Shown: one piece after another, positions 10,085 through 21,257 of the stretch
Layout: the number at the start of each line of letters is the position of its first letter
Position numbering within the stretch: the stretch's first letter is position 1
Assembly (NCBI GenBank): GCA_016618085.1
Contig: JABLTG010000082.1
Location: forward strand, 22,114 to 86,113
Direction: 5' to 3'
Source: Neovahlkampfia damariscottae
Taxonomy: Eukaryota; Heterolobosea; Selenaionea; Neovahlkampfiida; Neovahlkampfiidae
Length of the DNA stretch: 64,000 nucleotides
The notes under the pieces: model-generated
What the model saw: the letters and a program-made list of their open reading frames with translations, nothing else
Database searches by the model: none
What the model was told of the DNA's origin: nothing
Position numbers and translations under genes: made by a program

Positions 10085-12028
10085 ATGATTCCTTCAACAA
10101 CAGTTACAGCACCAACATCTTCAAATCGGAATTTAATTTTAATATTTGTTGTAATTTTAGTTTTATTTTTTTCCATCACAAATTATTTAACTCTCAGAAA
10201 AATGAGATGTCCAACAACAAATGAAGAAAAAATTAAAAGATTAGAAACAAAAATAGCAGAACTTACAAATGTTCTGAAACTTGAACATGAAAATATGCTC
10301 AATAAACCAAAAAAAATTAAAGAAGGAAAAACTGTACTTGAAGAAAAGTATAAATTACCAATTCATCCAAAAATTGTAAAAGAAAAAATTGAAAAAAATG
10401 AAGTTGAAATGAAAAAATTAGTTTCAACTTTGAAGTATCATCCGTCTGATTTTGTTATTGCAATTGTAGCAGCAAATAGACCACAATACTTGAAAAAATT
10501 ATTTGAGTCTTTACAAAGAGTTGAATACTGGAATAAAAAAAATACTATTCTATTTCAATATGGTGACAGTGAACCAATTAATAATTTAGGTAATTTTCTC
10601 ATTGGTTTTTATTAAATAAAAAAAGTTGAACAATTGGGAATTAGACAAGTCAAAAATCCTGTTATTTATGAATTTAATAATATTAGATTGACTGAAGGTG
10701 CTCAACATATCGCTTTGCATTACAGATTTACTTTGACGAAAATTTTTCGAGAATTATACCCACAGGCGGAACATGTTATTATTATTGAAGATGATATGAT
10801 TTTAGCACCTGATTTTTTATTATATTTTTCTCAAGTTGCTCCTTATCTGCATAATGATCCTACAGTATACGCTGCAAGTGCTTAGTAAGACTCAAGTTTT
10901 TTTCAGGATTAATCTTTTTAAAAATAGTAATGATAATGGATTTGTTGATCACGTTAAACATGATAATTTAGTTTTGAAAACTGATTTTTTTATTGGATTG
11001 GGTTGGTTGGTTTCTGCAAAACATTTTAAAAATGAATGGGAAAAAATTTGGCCAATGAATCGTAAATTCCTTTGAATAATTGAATTTTAAATTTTTTAGA
11101 TTGGGATCATTTTTTTAGATCTCCTATAAATCGAAAAGATAGAAAAACAATTTATCCTGAAGTTTCAAGAGTTTTCCATGCAGGTTTTAAAGGAACACAT
11201 TCCGACGTTGGGATGTATGAAAAATATTTTCGAAATATTAAATTAAATTTGAATTCATATTCACCTTTAGGAATTTCACCAAAGAAAAATAAAATCCAGA
11301 TTCCGAAAAACCAAAAACATTCATTGAATTATTTGATGAAATATGATTTGTTCATGAAAAATCAAATAAAAAGAGGAAAAAAAATTACAAGATTGAAAGA
11401 AATTTTACAATTTAGAAATCAAAATATTTTAATTTACTATGAAGAAGGAAAGCCAATTAATAATAATTGGAATTATATTTCAAATTATTTTAAGATATGG
11501 CATTCAATACCAATTCGTTCTGAATATGAAGGTGTTGTAACTCTAAGATGGGCCGGAAATTGGTTATTCTTAATCAAAAATACTTCCCCAAAATTTTATA
11601 AAGGAGAACCAATGATTGACATGAAAGAGTTTGCGACCTCAATACCATTATGGGAAAGAAATGATAAAAAATCAAATTTAAAAGTATTTAAAGGAGCAAT
11701 GTCAGGTGGGGAATCATGTAATCAAATTTGCAAAAAAAGTTCACCTGGATCTCTTTGTAATGTTCAACACACAGCAAACCAATTGAATAACTGTATTGCT
11801 TTATCAAAACATTTTGATTGTAAAAAATGTGAAGGTTCAATGGGTAGTGATCAACCTGCTTTTGTTTATGAAGATGGAAGATGTTTGTTTAATTTACCTT
11901 CTGGACATCATCAAACAAGTTGTCAAGCGTCACACGGAGAAACTGTTAGACTTTGTGCTTGTTATAATCCAAATGATGTAATAAAGCAAATCGAAAAAGA
12001 ATGGGATGATTTGATTTATCCAAAATAA
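10085..12028 (+). CDS. GT13 GlcNAc-transferase with Cys-rich C-terminus (4 exons)
   Basis: Exons 10085-10589, 10626-10884, 10928-11061 and 11100-12028 give 608 residues. The protein is a type II Golgi enzyme: short cytosolic tail, one membrane anchor (about residues 14-34), coiled stem, then a GT13 catalytic domain like MGAT1 and POMGNT1 (VIAIVAANRPQYL; IIEDDM, the metal-binding EDD; FFIGLGW; HWDHFFRS; VFHAGFKGTHSD). These enzymes transfer GlcNAc to N- or O-linked mannose. The last 110 residues form a Cys-rich domain (GESCNQIC, CKKCEGSMGSDQPAFV, LCACY) that resembles the C-terminal part of MGAT5-type enzymes. The start is the first ATG; the longest frame begins at a TTG. Acceptor substrate cannot be told. 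Confidence 0.85.
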
Positions 12029-12200
12029 TTTAATAAATTGACAATTTGAGATTGAAAGTGACTTGTGGAAGAAGTCATCTTTCATTTGCAGTTGTTGTTG
12101 AAATTCTTTTTTCAAAGGCATTTCTGTTGGACTTATCGTTTTGGTGGCAAGAATGATGTATACTGAAAAATTAGCAATAGATTTCCAAAAATAGAAATGT

Positions 12201-12893
12201 TTATTCTCCATAGATTTCTTCATCTTCAATGATAAACTTGTCATTGTTTTCAAGAAGAGGTTTTGTTTCATCAATAGAATCTTCTTCTTCTTGATTTACA
12301 TCTTCAATGATCAACTCTTCTTCCATTCTTTCATCTTCCATTTCTTCATTTGTGATTTCTTTATTTTTTTCATTTACATTATTTTTCATTTCTTCATTTG
12401 CAGTTTCTTTATTTTCTTCAATTAAATTGTTTTCAATTTTTGGAATTGAAATTTGTAATTGTCCATTGTTCAATTTTGCTGATATTTTTTCAAGATTAAT
12501 ATTTGATGGAATGGTAACTTTTTTTGAATAACTTTCAAATGAATTTCCATTTTTATGTTCTGCTTTAATTGTTAGAACTCCATTTTCAACTTCAATCTGA
12601 ATGTTTTCTTTCGGAATTTTTTTTGAAAATTTCATTTTGACTTCAAATGGTTTATCATTTTCTATAGATTTTTGGTGAAAGAAATCATCATCAATTGTTG
12701 AAAATAACTCTTCAAATGGGTCCAGATATCTTTTTTGAGTTAAAATTCTTGAAGGTTGAAAAATTGATGGTGTAAAGTCATCATAGAATTCATTGAAAAA
12801 TGATCTTTGTGGTCTTCTGAGTGTTAAATATGACATTATTGTTTGTAGTTTTTTTTTGTTCAATTCCAACTCAAGATTTGTTTTTATTGTCAT
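12201..12893 (-). CDS. Small heat-shock protein (HSP20/alpha-crystallin)
   Basis: 230 residues, single exon. An alpha-crystallin domain covers residues about 80-160 (FEVKMKFSKKIPKENIQIEVENG... with VLTIKAEH and LNNGQLQISIPK, the conserved GxLxIxxPK end). It is followed by an acidic Glu/Asn-rich tail of about 70 residues that is unusual for the family. Small HSPs hold unfolding proteins in a refoldable state. Two starts are possible: 12893 and an internal ATG at 12836 (MSYLTLRRP). The ATTGG box at 12919-12923 is 26 nt from the first and 83 nt from the second; since boxes here sit 15-60 nt upstream, I take 12893. Confidence 0.88.
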   Translation of the reverse strand: MTIKTNLELELNKKKLQTIMSYLTLRRPQRSFFNEFYDDFTPSIFQPSRILTQKRYLDPFEELFSTIDDDFFHQKSIENDKPFEVKMKFSKKIPKENIQIEVENGVLTIKAEHKNGNSFESYSKKVTIPSNINLEKISAKLNNGQLQISIPKIENNLIEENKETANEEMKNNVNEKNKEITNEEMEDERMEEELIIEDVNQEEEDSIDETKPLLENNDKFIIEDEEIYGE

Positions 12894-13037
12894 TTCGGAA
12901 TTTTCAGGAAACCAAATGATTGGTCGATCAATTTTGTGGATTCCGCGAAATTCCGCACATAATCATTTTGTCAATTCCATCAAAAAAATCAGAATTTGAA
13001 TTCAAAAGAAATCCAAAGATGATTGGTCTTCAGATTT

Positions 13038-14810
13038 TTAATCTCTTCTGTTATTGGTTGGTGAGTACTTCAAATATAATTCACCTAATTCAATTTTGAA
13101 TTCTTTAAACGAGATTTGTTCAAACAACTCTTTCAAAACTTCAATTTTAAACATTTGATGATAAATTTTCTTGTTCAAATTTTCCAAAATGTAACATATT
13201 TGAAGTATATAATATTTCTTTGAACCATTTTTCATCTTCAATTTTTTTAAAATACGAAAGGAATATTCAGACCAATCGATTTCTTCTTTTTTAGGTAAAG
13301 TTAAGATAATTTTAGACATCAACAATAATATATAATTTAATCCCTCTTGTAGTATATTTTCATCCAGTTCTTCCTTTTTTAAAAAGTTTTTCAAATTTTC
13401 AAGATCGAAAATTGATTTCAAAATGGTTTGATTTAATATGATCAAATGATCTTCAACCAAACCTTTCAAATTATTCATTATATCATTTTTTCTTTCCATT
13501 AAAATCTTATAAAATTCTTGAAATTTCTGGAAAATTCTTGGGTTTTGTTGAATGGTTTCAAACAAATTTGAACATAAATTCAAAGAAAAAAAAAATAAAA
13601 TTGAAATATTTTTTGAATTCAAATTGATTTCTTTTTCAGTTTTAAACTTTGATTTCAAATGTGAATACAATTTCAATGGAAATTCTTCGTTAATTTGATT
13701 CAATAATAATTTCAATTTGTAAGAAGTTATTTGGTTCATGTATTCATTTAATGGATGAAAAACATTGAAAAATAAAAAATTTAAAGTTTCTTTCAAATTA
13801 ATTTCATTTGGATTTTCATTAATAGATGGTATTATAATTGAATTTTTTAAGATTTTTAATTCGTCATTTTGTTGAAGTTCTTCTTCTCTTTTGAATGAAT
13901 ATTTTTTTAAGTTAGTTTCATTTTCTAATAAATAATTGAACTCTATAATTGATTGTAAATTATTTCGAAGTTTTTGGATATCCCCTTTAAAGTAATTTTC
14001 AATTGAATTCAATTGGATATCTTTTTTCTTCCAATCAAATTGTTTCAAATAATATGCATTATCTTTATATAATTTAATTGATTTTAATGTAATTTCAACT
14101 TTCTTGAAATAATTTTCCCAATTTAAAAAGTTGACAAATGGAGATGGAGTTATGAATAATAATTTATCTTGCAACAAAGAAATGGTAAAATTATAATTTG
14201 ATATATTTCTTAAATTTGTAATAGATGATATAAGTGCTTGTAAATCTAATTCTAAACTCTTTTCTTTTAAAAATTGAATTTCTTTCGATAATATTTTTTT
14301 TTCGTCATTTTCATTTAATTTCTTCCATTTTTTTAATAAATTCAGAACATCTTCCTCTCCTTTATACTCAAAAGTATGATTTAAATGATCATTTTCGACT
14401 CTTTGATTTTCCATTTCTTCGAGGAACAATTTTTCATTTTGTAAAAATTTCAAAATACATTTAATACATCTCCACTGGTATTCCAAAACAAAATTTTGAT
14501 TAAAATAACTTTTTAAAATAAAAAAATCCTCCAGGAATAACTTCAAATTCATTTTTAAAATGCTCTTCTTTGGTTCAAGTACTTCAGACATAAATTCATT
14601 TAAATTTGAATTCACTTTTTGAAATTGGATAAAATTTTGAAAAGTATTATTTTCAAGTAGTTTCAGAGATATCAAAGTTTTAAATAAAAGTTCATTTCCT
14701 TCCTCATCAATTTTTTCAGTTAAAAAATCTTTCAAATTTGTTTTTTTTTTAAATTGTTTTTCAATGAAACAGAGTATTTTCAATTCATCATTACAATCAA
14801 TTAAAAACAT
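13038..14810 (-). CDS. Unknown large helical protein
   Basis: 590 residues in one exon, ATG at 14810. The sequence is rich in Leu, Lys, Asn, Phe and Glu with no clear signal peptide or membrane segment. It looks all-helical, like a solenoid or tethering-complex subunit, but I find no motif that names a family. An ATTGG box at 14873-14877 is 63 nt upstream. The absence of introns and the steady codon use across the frame support a real gene. Profile comparison with exocyst, Dsl1 or other helical-bundle families would be the first test. Confidence 0.6.
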   Translation of the reverse strand: MFLIDCNDELKILCFIEKQFKKKTNLKDFLTEKIDEEGNELLFKTLISLKLLENNTFQNFIQFQKVNSNLNEFMSEVLEPKKSILKMNLKLFLEDFFILKSYFNQNFVLEYQWRCIKCILKFLQNEKLFLEEMENQRVENDHLNHTFEYKGEEDVLNLLKKWKKLNENDEKKILSKEIQFLKEKSLELDLQALISSITNLRNISNYNFTISLLQDKLLFITPSPFVNFLNWENYFKKVEITLKSIKLYKDNAYYLKQFDWKKKDIQLNSIENYFKGDIQKLRNNLQSIIEFNYLLENETNLKKYSFKREEELQQNDELKILKNSIIIPSINENPNEINLKETLNFLFFNVFHPLNEYMNQITSYKLKLLLNQINEEFPLKLYSHLKSKFKTEKEINLNSKNISILFFFSLNLCSNLFETIQQNPRIFQKFQEFYKILMERKNDIMNNLKGLVEDHLIILNQTILKSIFDLENLKNFLKKEELDENILQEGLNYILLLMSKIILTLPKKEEIDWSEYSFRILKKLKMKNGSKKYYILQICYILENLNKKIYHQMFKIEVLKELFEQISFKEFKIELGELYLKYSPTNNRRD

Positions 14811-14929
14811 TGTTTTGAGAATTTTTCTTCACCTTTTGTTTCGGAATATTCAAAATAGGAAGTTGTGATTTGATTGGACGAGGAGAAAAAAAAAATTATC
14901 AAAATTAAAAAAATTTCTATTTCAAATTT

Positions 14930-15680
14930 TTATTTTTTTCCAAATAGTTTACCAAAAATACCACTTTTTTTTGCTGTTTCTTTTGAGTAAAATTCTAAAG
15001 ATTCAGGTGCAACAACTGCAGCAATAGCAGCTTGAAAGACTTCTCCAAGTCCTTCTTGTGTTTTAGCACTACATTCTCTGTATGATATACCTCCAATTTT
15101 TTTTGTCATTGCTTTACCTTCGTCTGTTGTAATAGGTTTTACGCCAAGTTTTTTGACAGCGTCATCGTCGTTTCTTAAATCAAGTTTGTTTCCAACAATA
15201 ATATAAGGTACGTCCTCTATTTAAATTTAATTAAAAACTTCAAAAAAATTACTCGCATGTTTTTGAATTTCTGGAATCCAAAATTTTTCTAATTTTTCAA
15301 AAGACTTTCTATCAACAAGAGAAAAGAATACAATAACGACTTTCTATAAAATATAAATTAAAAAAAAACATCGAATTTACAGCGTCATTATAACTTAAAG
15401 GTCTCATTGTGTCGTTGTCTTGACCTGAAGTATCCCATAAAGCGAGTGAATAAGCTTCACCATTAGCTCCTTCAACAACGGAAGTATAATTATCAAAAGC
15501 TATTTTTTATTATAAATTCATTTTTTTATTTTCTTACCAGTTGGAACATGATCTTGTGGAAATTCGTTATCAACAAATGATATCAAAACACTTCAAAAAT
15601 TACAATTGATTTTAGACTTACCATGTTTTACCAACACCTGAATCTCCAATATTGACAATTTTTATATTTGAAACACTCAT
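14930..15680 (-). CDS. Rho/Rac-type small GTPase without CAAX box (5 exons)
   Basis: Minus-strand exons 15622-15680, 15538-15590, 15381-15499, 15253-15343 and 14930-15216 join to 202 residues; introns are 31-38 nt. All G motifs are present: GDSGVGKT (P-loop), VPTAFDNY (switch I), WDTSGQ (switch II), NKLD and ECSAKT. DNY after the switch I Thr, and RPLSY after switch II, are Rho-family features. Rho GTPases steer actin and membrane traffic. The C-terminus ends GIFGKLFGKK: basic, but without the Cys of a prenylation motif, so membrane anchoring must differ. Gly-12 and Gln-61 equivalents are intact, so normal GTP hydrolysis is expected. Confidence 0.9.
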
Positions 15681-16163
15681 TTTTTACCACTTGTTTACTC
15701 GGTCAACACAAGAAAGAATTATCCAATGAAAATCTTTTTAAGTATAAATTTGATTGGTTGAAAAATTTATTAGAATGATTGGCTTAAAATTTTTTTTTTA
15801 AATTAATTTTTTCATTACTTTATTGAAATTTATCTATTTTTATCCATCACCAATTTTTGAATTTTTTTTGTTTTTTTTTGAAAATCAGACTTTGGCGAGC
15901 TGTTAATTTATATACAACACTTAAACTATCAGGAGAATTATTTTGTTGAATGTCTTTCATATTCTTCGAGTAACTTTTTTGTTTTGTCTGTTTGTCAATT
16001 TTCAAATGCTTGATGAGAAAAACATGCAAGACTTTCCACTCATTTAAAATTTCAAATAATTTGAAACCAAAGTGTGACACATTTATTTTGCTTTGAGGTG
16101 TTGGTAAACCAATCAGAATTTAACAAAACTCCTGGAACAATATAAAGAGAAACTCCAAACAAA
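15681..16163. promoter_or_regulatory. Intergenic region between divergent GTPase and THOC1 genes
   Basis: About 480 nt with no convincing gene. It holds a CCAAT at 15723-15727 that fits the minus-strand GTPase and another at 16109-16113 that fits THOC1, plus extra ATTGG copies near 15750 and 15777. A minus-strand open frame at about 15847-16080 has no ATG and no recognisable content; it might be one exon of an unseen gene but I cannot support that. Confidence 0.4.
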
Positions 16164-18372
16164 ATGAAATATTTAGAAATAAAACCAATTATTGAAGTAA
16201 AAATGAAAAAAAAATTAACCACCAAAGAATATTTTAAAAACTTACAAACAGGAAAATTTCATCAAAAAATTAAAAGAAATAAAAAATCAATGCCCAGATG
16301 AAGAAGAAGAAATGAAAGAAGTGATAGAATTTCTATTTAGAAAAGAATTTGAAATCAACTACGTAAGAAAAAAAAAATAGTAAAATCTTTTTTAATCAAA
16401 GTACTCTAATGAAAAAAACATTTTTGAAATGATTGAAAAAAGTTTTGAATTAAATACTGAAAATATAACTTCTGATATCTTTTCTTTAATTTTAATCGAT
16501 GACTTGATCAATTTAAGTTCAATTGAAAATTTAGAAAATATCTTCAACTTTTTTGAAAACAATTTAGAAAATTTTAAAATTGACAAATTAATTATATTTA
16601 ACATGTGTAAAAGAATTCAAAAGAGATTATCAAAATCAAATCACATCATTTTATGTTCAAAGATTTTATTATTTTTATCAAAAATATTTTCAATTTCTGA
16701 AAGATCATCGTTGAATTTAAATGGTTTATTTAATACATCAAATGTTATAAATATTGAAGAAAATAATAATGAAGGAGAAAATGGTATGTTAAATATTATT
16801 ATCCAATTAAATTTCTTCATTAGTGGATGTGTTAAATCGAAAATTTTACAATGATTTTTGGAAATTCCAAACATTTTTCAAAAGTTTAAATGAAATCACT
16901 TCAAATTTTAAAGAATTCGAAAATTGTTTAAATTCAATTTTAAATTTAATTTCAAACATCAAATACGAAAATATTTACAATCAAAATTTTGAGGAATTTT
17001 TCGTTTCCAAATTTTTATCACAAAAGAATTTATTAAATTTTGAAGTGAAAGATTCAAAATTCATGTGTCAAATTTTAATTCAAATTTTAATTTTATTTAA
17101 AAATCTTGATGAGAACCAATCATTAAATTCACAAAGATTAAAAGTACTTGATGATTTCAAATATAAAATTTATGATATTATTAAAAAAATATCAACTAAA
17201 AATTTCTTGACTTCAATTAAAATTATTTTAAACAGAGAAAAGAATTGGATTAGATGGAAGAAAGATAAATGCATGGAAAGTATTGAATTTGATGAATTTG
17301 ATGAAGAAGAACAAGAAGAAATACAATACGAAGAAACAAAAGAATTTGGATCAGAAGAATTAAAAACTATCTTCAATTCAAATCCAAATGTCAAAATTGA
17401 ACACTTTATGAATTCAAAAGAATCAGATAATTTTTTGAATCATTTGACAACAGATAAATTATTAGAAAAATTAAGAGATCAATTAAATCCTGATTCAGGT
17501 ATTGAAAAGGAAGAATCAATTGCAATGAACAAAATTTATTCATTCAAAATTCAAAGAATGATTTTAAAAGAGAAATCAAATTTAATTTCAAATTTTTTGA
17601 AATCTGATTTGGAACAAGTGATGAATCTTTTTGATGGAAAAGAAATTAAATCACAAGAAGAAGAACAAGAAGAAGAACAAGAAGAAGAAGAAGAAGAGAA
17701 TATTAATGAAGAAAATGAATCAGAAGAAACTGAACAAACAGAAACAGAAACAGAAAAAGAAGATGAAATGATTGTAGAAGAAGAAGAAATAAAACCAGAA
17801 ACACCAAAAGAAGAAATCATAGAAGAAGTAAAATCAGAAGAAAAAGAAATCAAAATTGATGAAAAAAAGGTGGAAATTAAAGAAGAAAAGAAGGAAGAAA
17901 AAATTGAAAAGAAGGAAGAAAAAAAGGACCAATTGAAAGATGATAAATCAACAAATGAAAAAAAAGAGACAAATGATAGAAAACCTCATAAAAAAGAATC
18001 AAGAAATACACCTGAAAGATCAGTTCCAAAAGAAAAAACACCATCAAGAAGGACACCCGAAAGATCATCAACTAAAGATGTCAATAAAGAATTACAAGAT
18101 AGGATCAGTGATTTAGATTCAAAATCTAAAAGTGACGATAAAAGTAGAAAAAATGATTCAAGATCAAGATATGATGATGATAGAAGAGGTGGAAATCGTA
18201 GAGATGACCGAAGAAATAATTCCGATAGAAGACATATGAGTGAGAACGAAAGAAGAAGAATTGAGGAAAATGAAAGATATGAAAGAAAAAGACATGTAAG
18301 ACTCTACATAAATTATTAATAATGATTTTATAGTACGGAAGAGATGATAGGTCAAACAAAAGAAGAAAATAA
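16164..18372 (+). CDS. THOC1: THO complex subunit THOC1/HPR1 (5 exons)
   Basis: Exons 16164-16196, 16252-16362, 16402-16783, 16824-18295 and 18334-18372 give 678 residues, near the human 657. Conserved blocks seen in order are CKRIQKRLSKSNHIILCSKILLFL shortened here as MCKRIQKRLS with LFLSKIF, then ERSSLNLNGLFN, FYNDFWKFQ, FVSKFLSQKNL, and ILNREKNWIRWKKDKC, all typical of THOC1. THO couples transcription to mRNA export and guards against R-loops. After the conserved part comes a long Glu/Lys-rich stretch and an Arg/Asp/Ser-rich end, replacing the usual death domain, for which I see no match. The 33-nt first exon and 39-nt last exon were placed by frame. Confidence 0.85.
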
Positions 18373-18499
18373 AAAATGTTTTTGAATAAAAATTGTCATT
18401 TTCTGATATAGAAACAATACATTTCATCTGAAGAAAAAAAGAAAAAAGATAAAAATATTCCACCAATTAAATTTCGCACGTTAAATTTTTTGTCAACAA

Positions 18500-21064
18500 A
18501 TGAGCACAAGATCCATTAGAACTATAAATAAAGATTCTAGTGGTGAATCAGCACCAAAAACAAGAGGTTTAAAAAAAGTCACAAAAACAGATTCACCTAC
18601 AACAGAAGAAGACAAAAAAGAAGAAGAAAAGAAAGATGAACCTGTAAAATTATCAAGAGTGAATAGTGTATTAAAAAAATCAGAAGATGGATCGGAACAA
18701 CCAAAAACAAGAGGTATTCGTTCAATTGGAAATTCCTCTTCAAATTTAAATACAAAAACAAGATCTATCAGTTCATTAAAAAAAGATGAAACAAAAGAAG
18801 AAGAAAATGATGATAAACCTTCTGAAGAAGAATCAAAAGAAGAGACCACTGAAGAAAAAAAAGAACAACTCAAAACAGAAGAAGAAAAACCGAAAACAAG
18901 AGGAATACGTTCTATAAGTTCAAAAGTTGATTCACCACTACCAACAAGAGGCACTAGTATTCGTTCTTTAAAAAAAGAAGAACCAATGAAAGAAGAATCA
19001 AAAAAAGAGGAACCAATCAAAGAAGAACCAAAAAAACTTCGTTCTGTTTCTTCCATAAAATCGACAACAACAAATGATGAAGAAAAACCAAAAACTAGAA
19101 CAATTGGATCAACAAAAAAAGAATCACCAATGGAAGATGAAAAACCAAAAACTCCATCGATTGGTGTCGTCAAAAAAGAAGAAGATGAACCAAAGAAATT
19201 AAGAACTATTAATTCAATTAAAAAAGAAACAGCAAACACTAAACCAGTAGAAGAAAAACCAAAAACAAGAACAATTAGTGTTGTCAAAAAGGAAGATTCA
19301 AAACCGATTGAAGAAACAAAGAAATTGAGAACAATAGGTTCAATAAAAAAAACTGAAGAAAAAGTAGCAGAACAAAAACCATCATGGGTCAAAAAAACAG
19401 ATGAAGAAAAGAACACAGTTTCTGAGTCAATTAAAAAAGCAGAAGAAAAACCAAAATCAAATACAATTGAAACACCAGTTAAAGTTGAAGAAAAACCAAA
19501 AACAAGGATAATTGGATCGAAAAAAGAAGAACCAAAAAAAGAAGAACAACAAACAAGAAAAAAGAATATTGAACCATCAAAAGATGAAGATCGAAAAATT
19601 AAATCTGTTTCATCTGTTTCTTCAATTAAACCAAAAACAAGAGCTGGTTCAATTTTAAAAGATAACACAAATAAGTCAAAACAACAACAACAACAACAAC
19701 AAGATAGATCAAAGAACAGTGGAATTATCTCACCTTCTCTTTTTAAAAATGATTCTTTTATGATTGAAAATCCAAATAGAAACAAAAATGCGACTAGTGG
19801 AAAAGATCTAAGAGCGCAAATGACATCACCAAATCCAAAAAAGGAATTGATAAATTTGGAAATTATTTCTAATTTGGTTCAAGTTGATGAAACTGTAAAT
19901 TCAAGTGTTAAAAAGATTATTTTTGATAATTTGAATTTAAACGAAAATTTGAAATATTTTGAGAAATTAAAAAAATTTGAAAATGTTGAGAACTTTTCGA
20001 TTCAATTTAATGGATTAAAATTCAATGAAGAAGAAGAAAGAATTTTTAATGTTATTTCACCTTCTTTTAAAAAATTGAACGAATTATATCTTGGATTTAA
20101 TTCCATTAAAAACTTGAAAAAAAAATGGTTTGAAAATTTTGACAAATTAAAAATTTTGGAACTTCAAAAAAATGAAATTTACGAAATTGAAAATGAAACA
20201 TTTGAAAATTTAAAAGAGTTGGAAGAATTAAATTTATATAAAAATCAAATATCAATTTTAAATCAATCTTTTAAAAATTTGAGAAATTTGAAGATTTTAA
20301 ATTTAAGTGTTAATTCGTTTATTGATTTTCCACTAGAAATTGGAAATTTAGCGTCTTTAGAAAATTTAAATTTTTCAAAAAATCAATTGGTCGTTATTCC
20401 AGATATTATTGGAAATTTAAAGAAATTGAAATCTTTGAATTTGAGTTCGAATTACATCAAAGAATTACCTGAAAGTATTGAAAATTTGAAGAACTTGAAA
20501 TATTTAATTTTGAACGATAATCAATTGAAAACATTTCCAAAAGGAATTGAAAAATTAGAAAAATTACAGGAGTTATCCGCAAATTATAATCCAATAGAAA
20601 TGCTTCCTGTAGAAATTGGAAAATTAAAATCATTGGTTACTATTTCATTGGAATCAACTCTTATTACATCATTACCAGTTGAATTTCAAAACTTAATAAA
20701 ATTAGAAAATTTAAATTTGATCAATTCAAAATTAGAAACATTCCCTGATTTAATAACACAATTGAAAGAGTTAAAGAGAATTAGTTTATCAGGAACTTAT
20801 ATTAAAAATGTACCAAAAGATATTTCAAAATTGGTTGGATTGATTCATTTAAATTTGAAAAATTGTCATCAATTAGAAAAATTACCAAAAGAAATTATTC
20901 ATTTGACAAAGTTATCAAAATTAGATGTTGAGAATGATTTTGCATTGAAACAACCACCTTATTATTCAGTTGCTGCAAATGGTTTATTAGCAATTCTTGG
21001 TTATTTGAATAATGAATATGAAGAAGAAGATATTCAACAAGAATCTTCTTGCTCAGTTCAATAA
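18500..21064 (+). CDS. LRR protein with long basic repeat region
   Basis: 854 residues, single exon, ATG at 18500. Residues about 1-420 are built from a degenerate repeat around KTRxIxS followed by Lys/Glu-rich linkers (for example KPKTRTIGS and KKLRTINSIKK), repeated more than a dozen times, ending in a Gln run near 19680. Residues about 470-830 hold around 15 leucine-rich repeats (LKILNLSVNSF, LKSLNLSSNYIKELPESI, LKYLILNDNQLKTFP), of the type seen in Ras-binding and amoebal LRR proteins. The N-terminal part is probably disordered and phosphorylated; the LRRs bind a partner. No enzyme domain is visible. A CCAAT box lies at 18463-18467. Confidence 0.8.
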   Translation: MSTRSIRTINKDSSGESAPKTRGLKKVTKTDSPTTEEDKKEEEKKDEPVKLSRVNSVLKKSEDGSEQPKTRGIRSIGNSSSNLNTKTRSISSLKKDETKEEENDDKPSEEESKEETTEEKKEQLKTEEEKPKTRGIRSISSKVDSPLPTRGTSIRSLKKEEPMKEESKKEEPIKEEPKKLRSVSSIKSTTTNDEEKPKTRTIGSTKKESPMEDEKPKTPSIGVVKKEEDEPKKLRTINSIKKETANTKPVEEKPKTRTISVVKKEDSKPIEETKKLRTIGSIKKTEEKVAEQKPSWVKKTDEEKNTVSESIKKAEEKPKSNTIETPVKVEEKPKTRIIGSKKEEPKKEEQQTRKKNIEPSKDEDRKIKSVSSVSSIKPKTRAGSILKDNTNKSKQQQQQQQDRSKNSGIISPSLFKNDSFMIENPNRNKNATSGKDLRAQMTSPNPKKELINLEIISNLVQVDETVNSSVKKIIFDNLNLNENLKYFEKLKKFENVENFSIQFNGLKFNEEEERIFNVISPSFKKLNELYLGFNSIKNLKKKWFENFDKLKILELQKNEIYEIENETFENLKELEELNLYKNQISILNQSFKNLRNLKILNLSVNSFIDFPLEIGNLASLENLNFSKNQLVVIPDIIGNLKKLKSLNLSSNYIKELPESIENLKNLKYLILNDNQLKTFPKGIEKLEKLQELSANYNPIEMLPVEIGKLKSLVTISLESTLITSLPVEFQNLIKLENLNLINSKLETFPDLITQLKELKRISLSGTYIKNVPKDISKLVGLIHLNLKNCHQLEKLPKEIIHLTKLSKLDVENDFALKQPPYYSVAANGLLAILGYLNNEYEEEDIQQESSCSVQ

Positions 21065-21257
21065 ATATTTATTTTATCAAAAAAAAAAGTTTCAATTGCC
21101 GGAATCAAACCCAAAAAATAACTATTAAGTGATCACAATAGACTTCTCAAGACCAATTCCTCTAACCATTCAAAAATAGAAATGAATTTGTCACTGGAAA
21201 TTCAACATGATCCTTCAGGAGGATACAGCAATGATAAGTTTTAATTGAATATTGACT

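Noticed and set aside
12030-12195. Minus-strand open frame downstream of the small heat-shock gene
   Set aside because: Lies past the stop of that gene, has no promoter box and no recognisable content.
15847-16080. 77-codon minus-strand open frame
   Set aside because: No ATG, no similarity and no clear splice partner.
16402-18295. CWC22/MIF4G reading of the gene with the Arg/Ser-rich tail
   Set aside because: Blocks such as KRIQKRLS, ERSSLNL and EKNWIRWKKDKC fit THOC1 and no MIF4G or MA3 motif is seen.
21095-21180. tRNA-like sequence on the minus strand (ctTGAga loop and a GGTTTGATTCC-like arm)
   Set aside because: The stems do not pair: anticodon and T stems have several mismatches and no acceptor stem can be found.
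21182-21244. Short ATG frame MNLSLEIQHDPSGGYSNDKF with a CCAAT box upstream
   Set aside because: Only 20 codons, no splice partner on the plus strand, and the opposite strand carries a well-supported gene just beyond.
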